Source: a virus
IMG/VR virus record: IMGVR_UViG_3300032235_000412
Coordinates: 1 to 34,127 of that record
Length of the DNA: 34,127 nucleotides
Direction: 5' to 3' (one strand)
Under the pieces are notes generated by a model. That model was not told the origin of the DNA. It saw nothing but the letters and a program-made list of their open reading frames with translations, and ran no database searches. A program made the position numbers and the translations under genes. Shown one piece after another: positions 1-6,025 of the stretch (within the stretch, counting starts at the first letter, position 1; the number at the start of each line of letters is the position of its first letter).

Positions 1-19
1 CTAGGGGAGAAGAAAGATG
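1..19 (+). repeat. left copy of the terminal 12-bp overlap and cassette-boundary repeat
   Basis: The first 12 bases (ctaggggagaag) equal the last 12 bases of the window. They belong to the boundary motif that recurs before several small genes downstream. Joining the two ends through this overlap extends the truncated right-end gene in frame to a stop codon, which supports circular closure. Because the motif is itself repeated, the overlap could also mark where an assembler broke at a repeat. Confidence 0.7.
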
Positions 20-364
20 GAGACTAAAGAAGCCATCAAGGCGGTTGTTACAGAAGATGGCATTGATAGTGCAATTGCATGGATTGCTGGTGTGGTGGAT
101 GAGAAGCATAACCGCATTGAGCAGCTGGAAGCGGCGCTGCAAAGGTCAAACGCAAGTCTAGAATATTACGAACGTAAATTCTATCTTGGCACGGATCGCA
201 TTGAGGAACTGGAAGCGGCGCTGCGTCTTGGCGTTGATATGCGCGAAAAGCAGAAAGCTTATTTCAAGCGCCGTTTTCAAGATGTGCTGTTGGATTGCAA
301 GAAAGCAGAACGTGACTTTGATGTTTCCGCACTTGCAGCACTAAGGGAGAAGAAAGATGGATGA
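17..364 (+). CDS. small coiled-coil protein, first member of the coupled cassette family
   Basis: A 115-residue protein of unknown function, predicted to be highly charged and helical. Two internal copies of a motif like RIEQLEAAL (about residues 33-41 and 61-69) match the 'ADRIEKLRAALR' segment of its neighbours, so it looks like a fused or duplicated member of the same family. The C-terminus (AALREKKDG) is the family ending. AGGGGAG lies just upstream of the ATG. The stop codon overlaps the next ATG (ATGGATGA), which implies translational coupling. No enzymatic motif is visible; a role in early host takeover is only a guess. Confidence 0.75.
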   Translation: METKEAIKAVVTEDGIDSAIAWIAGVVDEKHNRIEQLEAALQRSNASLEYYERKFYLGTDRIEELEAALRLGVDMREKQKAYFKRRFQDVLLDCKKAERDFDVSALAALREKKDG

Positions 365-587
365 TCTTGTGAGGCGGCTGCGGGCTGTTGGTGGTCTTCG
401 TCATGACGGTGCAACTAGGTGGTATGTCAATCCAGACGGACCAGAAGCCGCCACCAGAATTGAAATGATGGAGCGCGCGTTGAAGCATGTCGCTGAAATG
501 AACACCGACACATTTGATGCAATGGGTCCACTGATTTCATGCACTTGGATTGCTAGAGCCGCATTGGAGGGGAAGTATTATGACTGA
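357..587 (+). CDS. small cassette-family protein (MDDLVRRLR type)
   Basis: A 76-residue protein of unknown function. It opens with MDDLVRRLR, the family N-terminus, and ends with ARAALEGKYYD, a diverged family C-terminus. The middle, which includes WYVNPDGPEAATRIEMMERAL, differs from its paralogues. The start overlaps the previous stop by 8 bases and the stop overlaps the next ATG, so it is translated within a coupled series. Short 'DLVKRLR' proteins are common in phages and prophages of Alphaproteobacteria, with no assigned function that I know of. Confidence 0.75.
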   Translation: MDDLVRRLRAVGGLRHDGATRWYVNPDGPEAATRIEMMERALKHVAEMNTDTFDAMGPLISCTWIARAALEGKYYD

Positions 588-810
588 TGATCTCGTGAAG
601 CGGCTATCTGGTATCGCCGATGTTTTGACGGATCTTTTTCCCGAGTTTAGCAAAGATATAAATGCTGCGGCAGACCGAATTGAGAAGTTTAGATCGGCGC
701 TGCGGCAAATTTCAGATGATGGTAACTGGGATTCGGCTGGATGCTGGGAAGGAACCAGTTACCCTGATGAGATCGCCCGCGCCGCACTAGGGGAGAAGAA
801 AGATGACTGA
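580..810 (+). CDS. small cassette-family protein, near-duplicate of the right-end gene
   Basis: A 76-residue protein starting MTDDLVKRLSGIADVL. The ATG at 580 is chosen over one at 550 because GGAGGGGAAG precedes it and the family N-terminus begins there. The first 44 residues are almost identical to the gene starting at 33912 and the DNA is clearly homologous. The C-terminal halves are unrelated until the shared AALGEKKD ending. This mosaic pattern (same ends, different middles) indicates recombination between family members. Function unknown. Confidence 0.78.
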   Translation: MTDDLVKRLSGIADVLTDLFPEFSKDINAAADRIEKFRSALRQISDDGNWDSAGCWEGTSYPDEIARAALGEKKDD

Positions 811-1009
811 CGAAAAAATGGATGCCGCTAAATACTGGGAAGCCCAAGCATCAATGTGGCATGAGAATTACAAGGAAGCTATGGCGCATGAGGAAGAAGC
901 TCGTCGCTACAAACTTGCTTTGGAAAGAATACGTGACTCTGGCTATGGCACAAAAGAGCGTATTCGTTTGATTATTAAGAAAGCATTAGGGGAGAAGAAA
1001 GATGGATGA
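803..1009 (+). CDS. small charged helical protein in cassette series
   Basis: A 68-residue, strongly charged, probably helical protein (for example KYWEAQASMWHENYKEAM). It keeps the family boundary sequences: the AGGGGAGAAGAAAG ribosome site in front and the ending KALGEKKDG. It lacks the DLVKRLR opening of its neighbours, so only the edges are shared. Start and stop overlap the adjacent genes by a few bases. No known domain was recognised. Confidence 0.7.
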   Translation: MTDEKMDAAKYWEAQASMWHENYKEAMAHEEEARRYKLALERIRDSGYGTKERIRLIIKKALGEKKDG

Positions 1010-1244
1010 CCTTGTGAAGCGGCTGCGCGGAGACGACATCTGCGACTATGATGCCGTTGATGAACTATGCAACGAAGCCGCCGATTGCATTGAACAACTG
1101 CAGGCGGCGCTGCGGGAGATTGCAGATACGCATATCCCTGACCAGCCAGCCGCAGCGTATGGAGATGGCGAGTATTGGGCGCGAGAACAACATACAAAAT
1201 TGCGCCGGATCGCTCTTGCCGCACTAGGGGAGAATAAAGAATGA
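1002..1244 (+). CDS. small cassette-family protein (MDDLVKRLRGDD type)
   Basis: An 80-residue protein with the full family layout: MDDLVKRLR at the N-terminus, EAADCIEQLQAALREI in the middle (residues about 26-41), a variable stretch with YGDGEYWAREQHTKL, and AALGENKE at the end. The start overlaps the preceding stop (ATGGATGA) and the stop overlaps the ATG of the small membrane protein downstream. Function unknown. The conserved helix may be a protein-interaction surface, but that is inference. Confidence 0.77.
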   Translation: MDDLVKRLRGDDICDYDAVDELCNEAADCIEQLQAALREIADTHIPDQPAAAYGDGEYWAREQHTKLRRIALAALGENKE

Positions 1245-1330
1245 CATCTTTCGAAATCTTCGCATTCTGGATTATCATTGCTGCCCTGTTTTACATCTGC
1301 TGGGCTGTGTCTATAGGGCAGATAAAATAA
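1241..1330 (+). CDS. 29-residue single-pass membrane peptide
   Basis: A short gene encoding a 29-residue peptide that is nearly all one hydrophobic helix (FEIFAFWIIIAALFYICWAV) with a short polar tail. It begins inside the stop region of the previous gene behind the boundary-repeat ribosome site (AGGGGAGAATAAAG) and ends TAATG, sharing a base with the next start. Tight packing on both sides supports a real gene despite the length. Likely inserted in the inner membrane; role unknown. Confidence 0.6.
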   Translation: MTSFEIFAFWIIIAALFYICWAVSIGQIK

Positions 1331-1476
1331 TGAGCGGTCCATTAATTATCATTACGGGTTTGATTTATGCCTATGTTGCCGCCGAGCAATGGCTAGTACA
1401 GCGTGATCCTCACATGGCTATGGTTTACGCTGGCTATGCCTTCAGCAATGTCGGAATGTATTTGTTAATAAAATAG
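1330..1476 (+). CDS. small two-helix membrane protein
   Basis: A 48-residue protein, MSGPLIIITGLIYAYVAAEQ followed by WLVQRDPHMAM and a second hydrophobic stretch (VYAGYAFSNVGMYLLI). Two membrane segments are predicted by eye, with a short charged loop between them. The start is coupled to the previous stop (TAATG). Similar small proteins (hydrophobic, ...YVAAEQ..., ...GYAFSNIG...) are, from memory, found in many environmental phages without assigned function. Unlike the upstream genes it does not carry the AALGEKKD ending. Confidence 0.65.
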   Translation: MSGPLIIITGLIYAYVAAEQWLVQRDPHMAMVYAGYAFSNVGMYLLIK

Positions 1477-1514
1477 TGCATTTTTATTTCACAAATACAT
1501 GCTATTTTTAATAA
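1465..1514 (+). promoter_or_regulatory. AT-rich leader with imperfect inverted repeat before the phosphoesterase gene
   Basis: The short gap before the phosphoesterase gene is very AT-rich. It contains an imperfect inverted repeat: TTAATAAAATAG-TGCAT at 1465-1481 against ATGC-TATTTTTAATAA at 1499-1514. A weak promoter-like pair (TTGTTA at 1462, TATTTC at 1485, 17 bp apart) overlaps it. It could be a promoter, an operator or a weak terminator for the small genes upstream. None of these can be decided from sequence alone. Confidence 0.3.
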
Positions 1515-1535
1515 AATTAACATGGAGAAACATCC

Positions 1536-2534
1536 ATGATGATGAAACCAGCCGAGTTGCAGGGCTTAATAGCAAAACTCGGTAGCATACAAGTTGTAGC
1601 AGATCACCTAGGCAGAAGTGAAAGCACGATCAGAACCGCCATAAAGTTTGGTCGGGCTATTCGTGTTTCGTCTTTGTATCTTCGCGCCTCTGCAATGGAA
1701 TCAGAAATAGCGGCTCTCAAAGCCACCAGAGAGGCTAAACCTTCGCTGAAACCTCGGTTGATCCCAGCCAAAGAAGAATCATCGATCAAGATCATCGCAA
1801 TCGGTGACACCCACGATAATCCATTCCTGCCAAAAGACAGGTTCACATGGATTGGCAAGCACTGCGTTGCCAAGATCCCGGATCGGATCGTTCACATCGG
1901 CGATTTCTGTAACTGGGATTCGGTCTCGGCTCATGAGGAGCGAGGCTCATATGCCTATGCTCAACGCCCGTCCTTTAGAGACGATCTTCAAAGCTGCGAA
2001 GAAGCAATGGGTCGCTTTTATAAAGAAGTCTCTGGTCTCAATATCCCGCAGGAACTTGTTTGCGGAAACCACGAGGACCGAATTCAACGGTTCGAGAATA
2101 AAATGCCAGAGACTGTTGGAACCCTATGGGCTCAGTTCGAGGACGTAGCCGCTCGCCATCGCTGGAGGCTGCATCCATACGGCCAATGGTTAATGATCGA
2201 TGGAGTCGGCTTTATTCACGTTCCGTTGAACATTATGGGCAAGCCTTATGGCGGTCAGAACTGTGAAAACGCCATAGCCAATCACGCTACTCATAGCATT
2301 GTCTTCGGTCATACCCATCGATCAACATTTCGTAAGACACCAAAGATCGGAGCCAATAACTCGATTGAGATCATGAACCTCGGATCTGCTATGCCGAGTG
2401 GATATATCGCCAAATATGCTGGCACAGCTACGACCGGCTGGTCATACGGAATCTATGAAATCGAGATAAAATCAGGTCATATTATCTCGCACAATTTTGT
2501 CTCTATGGATCAACTAGAAAGGCTTTATGCCTAA
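1536..2534 (+). CDS. calcineurin-like metallophosphoesterase with HTH-like N-terminus
   Basis: A 332-residue protein with the dinuclear-metal phosphoesterase signature in order: GDTHDN (D91, H93), GDFCNWDS (D123), GNHEDR (N178, H179) and GHTHRS (H259, H261). Members of the family hydrolyse phosphomonoesters or phosphodiesters, including nucleotides, cyclic nucleotides and DNA; the substrate here is unknown. Residues about 5-40 (IQVVADHLGRSESTIRTAI) look like a helix-turn-helix, which suggests it acts on or near DNA. A GGAG site sits 8 bases before the first ATG of an ATGATGATG run. The stop overlaps the next start. Confidence 0.88.
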   Translation: MMMKPAELQGLIAKLGSIQVVADHLGRSESTIRTAIKFGRAIRVSSLYLRASAMESEIAALKATREAKPSLKPRLIPAKEESSIKIIAIGDTHDNPFLPKDRFTWIGKHCVAKIPDRIVHIGDFCNWDSVSAHEERGSYAYAQRPSFRDDLQSCEEAMGRFYKEVSGLNIPQELVCGNHEDRIQRFENKMPETVGTLWAQFEDVAARHRWRLHPYGQWLMIDGVGFIHVPLNIMGKPYGGQNCENAIANHATHSIVFGHTHRSTFRKTPKIGANNSIEIMNLGSAMPSGYIAKYAGTATTGWSYGIYEIEIKSGHIISHNFVSMDQLERLYA

Positions 2535-2752
2535 TGTCTGCTTTACATCCTCAAGAACGCCTCATCGAGGATCTGCGTTCAGAGTTTCGTCACAAGTGGG
2601 GAGGATCTGAAGCTGAGTTTAGAATGGCTGAAGAGTTGATAGCCCTCAATCTTTTGATCTTGGAATATGAAGACAAGATCGAAAAACTAGAAGCAGATCG
2701 ACATTTAGCATTTCATCGAGAGCCGCCTAGATTGGGAGGACAGCATGAGTGA
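2534..2752 (+). CDS. small charged helical hypothetical protein
   Basis: A 72-residue acidic, helix-rich protein with a coiled-coil-like segment (EELIALNLLILEYEDKIEKL, about residues 34-53). It starts on the stop codon of the phosphoesterase gene (TAATG) and overlaps the following gene by 8 bases, so it is part of the same coupled unit. No domain was recognised. The position next to the phosphoesterase may mean joint function, but nothing in the sequence proves it. Confidence 0.7.
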   Translation: MSALHPQERLIEDLRSEFRHKWGGSEAEFRMAEELIALNLLILEYEDKIEKLEADRHLAFHREPPRLGGQHE

Positions 2753-2960
2753 TGATGATGATGATGCCATCGTTGACGATTTCGATCCATCAATCTTCGA
2801 AGATGTGGTGGCACAGCGAGCAATCGCTTTTGTCTATCTGGCTCGTTTTGCTGAATTTGCCAAAGATCAGACAGCTCGTGAATTGACGTTTACGATGATG
2901 CGAAAGATTAACATGTCGATCAAAACGCCATCGACCGCTGACCTGAAAGTTGTCGAATGA
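2745..2960 (+). CDS. small acidic hypothetical protein, last gene of the rightward arm
   Basis: A 71-residue protein with a very acidic start (MSDDDDDAIVDDFDPSIF) followed by a helical region (AIAFVYLARFAEFAKDQTA). A GGGAGGACAGC ribosome site precedes the ATG. It is the last rightward gene and ends only a few bases before the bidirectional terminator hairpin. The acidic N-terminus might mimic DNA, but this is speculation; no known family was recognised. Confidence 0.7.
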   Translation: MSDDDDDAIVDDFDPSIFEDVVAQRAIAFVYLARFAEFAKDQTARELTFTMMRKINMSIKTPSTADLKVVE

Positions 2961-2963
2961 AAA

Positions 2964-2990
2964 AAGCCCAGAGATTTTGTCTCTGGGCTT
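2964..2990. terminator. bidirectional intrinsic terminator between converging arms
   Basis: A perfect 11-bp stem AAGCCCAGAGA / TCTCTGGGCTT with a 5-base loop. It is preceded by an A-run and followed by a T-rich stretch, so it can act as an intrinsic terminator in both directions. It lies exactly between the last rightward gene (stop at 2960) and the last leftward gene (stop at 2996), as expected for a shared terminator at the meeting point of two operons. Confidence 0.9.
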
Positions 2991-2995
2991 ATTTC

Positions 2996-3505
2996 TTAAA
3001 TCATAGTCGAAGCTTTGGATTTAACCTCTTCGACCCGGCGTCCCCATCCTTTGCCGAATGTTTCCCATGTTGGCAGTTTTTTTAAAAACTCCAGCCGCAT
3101 GTCGCACAAGGCATCGACCATTTCATCTGGAGGACAATCGTTGATTGCAGCCATTGATTTAGGACCGATGACACCGTCAGATGGTACGCCAGCAATAGAT
3201 TGCAGATATTTAGCAGCACGACCTATGCCGCTGTTTACTGCCAAATCATAAGCAGCATAATCGACACCAGAAGGCAGATCATCGCCTCGGATTTTGTCCC
3301 AATATTTCGTCTTATAAAACGGCTTTACGATCTCAGGAGTTAAGCCGCGCATTTCGGCTTCACTAACATCCCGATCAACGTATTCTTCCCAAGCTCGCTT
3401 GGTCACGCCGAGGTTAGTCATGCCGCCGGGATCTTTTGGGTGATTCACATAGCCGCCTTCGTGTTTGAGGACAGCAGCGAATGCCATTTCCCAGTTCTCT
3501 TTCAT
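2996..3505 (-). CDS. endolysin, glycoside hydrolase family 108 (N-acetylmuramidase)
   Basis: A 169-residue protein that degrades peptidoglycan at lysis. The family signature is clear near the N-terminus: KHEGGYVNHPKDPGGMTN, with the presumed catalytic Glu at residue 16, then LGVTKRAWEEY. The C-terminal half (DGVIGPKSMAAIN) matches the peptidoglycan-binding domain usual in this family. No signal peptide or membrane segment is visible, so release should depend on the adjacent holin. The start overlaps the holin stop by 4 bases. It is the last gene of the leftward arm. Confidence 0.93.
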   Translation of the reverse strand: MKENWEMAFAAVLKHEGGYVNHPKDPGGMTNLGVTKRAWEEYVDRDVSEAEMRGLTPEIVKPFYKTKYWDKIRGDDLPSGVDYAAYDLAVNSGIGRAAKYLQSIAGVPSDGVIGPKSMAAINDCPPDEMVDALCDMRLEFLKKLPTWETFGKGWGRRVEEVKSKASTMI

Positions 3506-4023
3506 TTGCTGGTCTCCTTGAGAAGTTCATTTTTGGCTTTTGATCCAGCCGATGAGCCGAAATAATATGCGATGACGCCGGTGAATGCGGTCTGAAGAGC
3601 GCCCAGCATCAGAAGCAGCGCTTCGTTTCCGTTCTTCGGAACGCCATGCACAAACATCCAAAATAGAATGCCAAAGAAGCCCAGCGTGATAGTGCCGGCA
3701 AGAATCTTAGGCGTATGATCGCCGACCGACATCTCGCGCTTTCTGGCACTGTCCCGGTCGCCCGCAGCGATACGTTCCAGATCGATTTCCAATTCCGCCA
3801 TACGTGTTTTGAAGTCAGAATCGATCTGCTTAACTGCTGCAAGCTGTTCAGGAGTAGCGTTCTGCAAAGCCTTTGCAATATCCGCCTCTGAGCCCGCCTC
3901 ATTGCCGAGGAGGACGTTTGACAGGGTTTTGGCTGCCAAGCCCGCCAGTGGTCCACCGAGCGCCGTTGCAAGAGTTGGAGCGATCTGACCTAACAATGGT
4001 CCAGCAACTTTCATAATGTCCAT
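3502..4023 (-). CDS. holin of the three-TM gene-transfer-agent type
   Basis: A 173-residue membrane protein resembling the 3TM holin family of gene transfer agents. It has a small-residue-rich N-terminal hydrophobic region (GPLAGLAAKTLSNVLLG), a charged helix with DRDSARKREM (about residues 91-100), and two strong C-terminal membrane helices (ILAGTITLGFFGILFWMFVH and LLLMLGALQTAFTGVIAYYF). It would permeabilise the inner membrane for the endolysin. The ATG at 4023 is preferred over one at 4086 because GGGGGATGAA precedes it and it directly follows the upstream stop. Confidence 0.85.
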   Translation of the reverse strand: MDIMKVAGPLLGQIAPTLATALGGPLAGLAAKTLSNVLLGNEAGSEADIAKALQNATPEQLAAVKQIDSDFKTRMAELEIDLERIAAGDRDSARKREMSVGDHTPKILAGTITLGFFGILFWMFVHGVPKNGNEALLLMLGALQTAFTGVIAYYFGSSAGSKAKNELLKETSK

Positions 4024-4024
4024 T

Positions 4025-4234
4025 TCATCCCCCTGCGTTGGCTGGAATGCATGCCCCTTGTATAACAAGGTTAAAAGCATATCCACGCCGATGTGTTTCT
4101 TTCAAATCGGCCAAAGCCTTCTCGCATGTTGGCAGATCTTGCATGACCATTATCGGCATGAAGTAATGGAGTTTTCCGTCGGACACGCTAAGCATCCAAG
4201 CGATCAGAACAAATTTAATCGAGATCGGCTCCAT
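4025..4234 (-). CDS. small lysis-cassette protein with N-terminal hydrophobic helix
   Basis: A 69-residue protein with a hydrophobic start (ISIKFVLIAWMLSV, a signal anchor or weak signal peptide) and two cysteines (C37, C62) in a region that could be periplasmic (PTCEKALADLKETHRRGY...GACIP). It sits between a small membrane protein and the holin, with the stop one base from the holin start. The position fits a lysis accessory role. There is no clear lipobox, so calling it a spanin would be unsupported. Confidence 0.6.
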   Translation of the reverse strand: MEPISIKFVLIAWMLSVSDGKLHYFMPIMVMQDLPTCEKALADLKETHRRGYAFNLVIQGACIPANAGG

Positions 4235-4239
4235 TATTT

Positions 4240-4410
4240 CTAATGCGGAAGTTTGAGAACGATGGTTCCAAGAGTGACCATGATAAAGGCAGCAGATCCC
4301 ATCAAGATATGCTCAATTCGTTTCAGCCGAGCATTGATCGACTCATATCGAATTTTGCAAACTTCCTCGTGAGAGTTGAGCCTTGCTTCTGTTTCTGAGA
4401 TCTGTGCCAT
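4240..4410 (-). CDS. small XhlA/haemolysin-like membrane protein
   Basis: A 56-residue protein: a charged amphipathic helix (MAQISETEARLNSHEEVCKI...INARLKRIEHIL) followed by one membrane segment (MGSAAFIMVTLGTIVLKL). This is the usual layout of XhlA-like phage proteins that assist holins at the membrane. It lies 5 bases upstream of the next lysis-cassette gene. The assignment rests on layout and position, not on a diagnostic motif. Confidence 0.65.
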   Translation of the reverse strand: MAQISETEARLNSHEEVCKIRYESINARLKRIEHILMGSAAFIMVTLGTIVLKLPH

Positions 4411-4425
4411 GATCTGAGCCGCTTA

Positions 4426-4626
4426 TTAAGTTGGTATTTCTTCTGGAGTCGGAGGAGCAGTCCACACTTGCGTGACAGGATCGTAGCTCCAAAAAATACC
4501 ACCCTGACCCTCATCAACATTGACAATGTAGTGCCCAGCAGGAGGTTGCCATACGGCGTCCTTATCCAGCGCAATTATGTTGTCGCAGATGTTGGTGTCA
4601 GAATTGATAACCGCATAAGTGGACAT
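4426..4626 (-). CDS. small tail-fibre-associated protein
   Basis: A protein of about 66 residues, beginning MSTYAVINSDTNICDNIIAL and containing VWQPPAGHYIVNV, WSYDPVTQVW and a proline-rich end (TAPPTPEEIPT). Short proteins with the 'N..TNICDN.I.LD....W.PP.G...V' pattern usually follow tail-fibre genes in environmental phages and resemble fibre-assembly or fibre-tip modules. The second ATG of an ATGATG pair was chosen because AAGGAG is 6 bases away from it. It lies immediately downstream of the fibre gene. Confidence 0.65.
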   Translation of the reverse strand: MSTYAVINSDTNICDNIIALDKDAVWQPPAGHYIVNVDEGQGGIFWSYDPVTQVWTAPPTPEEIPT

Positions 4627-4636
4627 CATGCTCTCC

Positions 4637-6025
4637 TTACGCCGGGAAGACAGTTATGATTACTCGGCCAGCGGCACCAGCGCCTGATGTTGTGGTTCCA
4701 CCACCACCGCCGCCGCCGGGTTGGGTTCCAGCCGTACCTGTTGCACCACCAGCGCCGCCATTGCCGCCAAACGAGGATGACCCTGCCGCAGCAGTAGCGT
4801 TACCGCCGCCGCCACCGCCGCCGCCCCAGACACTGCTGCTCCCTGATGCCGCCGCAGTAGTCCCAAAACCACCACCGCCGCCATGAAACAAAGCATCGTT
4901 CAAGCCTAGCGTGGAAGAACCTGAACTACCTCCGCCCTGTTTAAACTCACCCCCACTTTCAGAGGTTTGAATGTTCGGCCTTCCCGGAGCCTGGCCGGAG
5001 CCTGCGGACAATTGTCCACCGCCGCCGCCGCCGTTCGTTGTCAGTGGGCTGCCCGCACCGCCATAGGCTGTAATAAGACTACCAACGGTTGTGTTGCCAC
5101 CTTGATCGCCAGCTTGGTTAGAGCCCGTGCGAGAAGCGCCACCAGCACCAATGGTAACTGTTTCAGTTGCGCCCATCTGAGAAAGGCTCAACCAACGCTC
5201 ATTGTAGCCACCGCCGCCGCCCCCACCGCAAGAGCCAGCAGTTGACTGGCGAGCACCAGAGCCACCGCCGCCCCACGCCTGAATAAGCACACGGCTGTTT
5301 GCGCTGTAGCCAGCGGGTTTCGTAAAAGTGCCAGAAGCGTCAAACGATTGGACGTTGATTACAGAACCAGATGGAGCAGCCCACGAAGGAGCAGCACTAG
5401 GTCCACCAGAAGTCAAAACTTGACCAGACGTTCCGTAATTTGCGCCCTGAACACCAAACTGACCGGAGGGTCCAATTCGGAAATCTTCCGTTCCAGCAGT
5501 CACTAGAGCAATGCTATCAGCGGCAGGGAAGAAGATGCCTGTGTTCAGGTCGCCAGTGGTTGTAATAACTGGCAGAGAAACAGTACCGGCAGTGGTCACT
5601 ACCTGTGCATCGCTGTTAATACGTATAGCTTCAGTGCCGCCTTCGGCAAAAGCAATAGTATCAGCAGCTGGAAAAAAGATGCCTGTATTTGTGTCGCCAG
5701 TTGTTGTGATGGCTGGAGCCGATACAGTTCCAGCCGCAAATGTTGCAGCGCCAGTGATGGTAGGTGTTGCGATCACCGTTCCTGCAATAGTTGTCAGAAC
5801 GCCAGTGCTTTGATTGATCGATATGATTTCAATCCAAGCAGAATTGGCTTCGTTACGAATTTTAAGTTTATCGTTTGCCGTATCATACCAAAGTTGGTTG
5901 GCAAATGTGGTCGTTGGAGCCGTTGCTCCAGAAGACGTACTAGCAAGCGCTTGCAAAGCACTATTCAGATCCGATCTGAAGGCAGGAAAGCCTTGATTGG
6001 CAATAGTCATGTCATTTTGTGACAT
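4637..6025 (-). CDS. tail fibre with glycine-rich C-terminal adhesin-like domain
   Basis: A 462-residue structural protein. The N-terminal part (FPAFRSDLNSALQALAS) resembles fibre or collar attachment segments. The middle carries two copies of an ITTTGDxNTGIFFPAAD motif, a common phage-fibre repeat. The last 200 residues are dominated by glycine tracts (runs of 5 to 9 Gly) and end GRVIITVFPA, like the polyglycine-sandwich adhesin tips of T-even-type phages. It probably contacts the host surface. The start is coupled to the stop of the J-like gene (ATGA). Gly-tract codons give long repetitive DNA prone to slippage. Confidence 0.85.
   Translation of the reverse strand: MSQNDMTIANQGFPAFRSDLNSALQALASTSSGATAPTTTFANQLWYDTANDKLKIRNEANSAWIEIISINQSTGVLTTIAGTVIATPTITGAATFAAGTVSAPAITTTGDTNTGIFFPAADTIAFAEGGTEAIRINSDAQVVTTAGTVSLPVITTTGDLNTGIFFPAADSIALVTAGTEDFRIGPSGQFGVQGANYGTSGQVLTSGGPSAAPSWAAPSGSVINVQSFDASGTFTKPAGYSANSRVLIQAWGGGGSGARQSTAGSCGGGGGGGYNERWLSLSQMGATETVTIGAGGASRTGSNQAGDQGGNTTVGSLITAYGGAGSPLTTNGGGGGGQLSAGSGQAPGRPNIQTSESGGEFKQGGGSSGSSTLGLNDALFHGGGGGFGTTAAASGSSSVWGGGGGGGGNATAAAGSSSFGGNGGAGGATGTAGTQPGGGGGGGTTTSGAGAAGRVIITVFPA
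5515..5735 (-). repeat. tandem-like repeat inside the tail-fibre gene
   Basis: Two diverged copies of about 77 bp, at 5515-5591 and 5659-5735, lie 144 bases apart. Both encode a segment like ITTTGDxNTGIFFPAADxIA. They form repeating units of the fibre shaft and could recombine to change fibre length. Identity was judged by eye and is highest over the gatgcctgt...gtcgccag core. Confidence 0.75.

Larger units (their letters stand above)
338..1243 (+). repeat. dispersed boundary repeat between small coupled genes
   Basis: A 22-bp motif close to GCAYTAGGGGAGAAGAAAGATG occurs at 338-359, 784-805, 983-1004 and 1221-1243, with a more diverged copy at 561-582 and partial copies at both window ends. 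It has two jobs at once. It encodes the C-terminus AALGEKKD of one gene, and its AGGGGAG is the Shine-Dalgarno of the next gene, whose ATG ends the motif. This would let whole genes be gained, lost or shuffled by homologous recombination without breaking expression. Confidence 0.85.

Noticed and set aside
4656-4886. Proline-rich open frame on the plus strand opposite the tail fibre
   Set aside because: The poly-proline runs are just the complement of the glycine codons in the fibre gene; there is no ribosome site and no neighbours on that strand.
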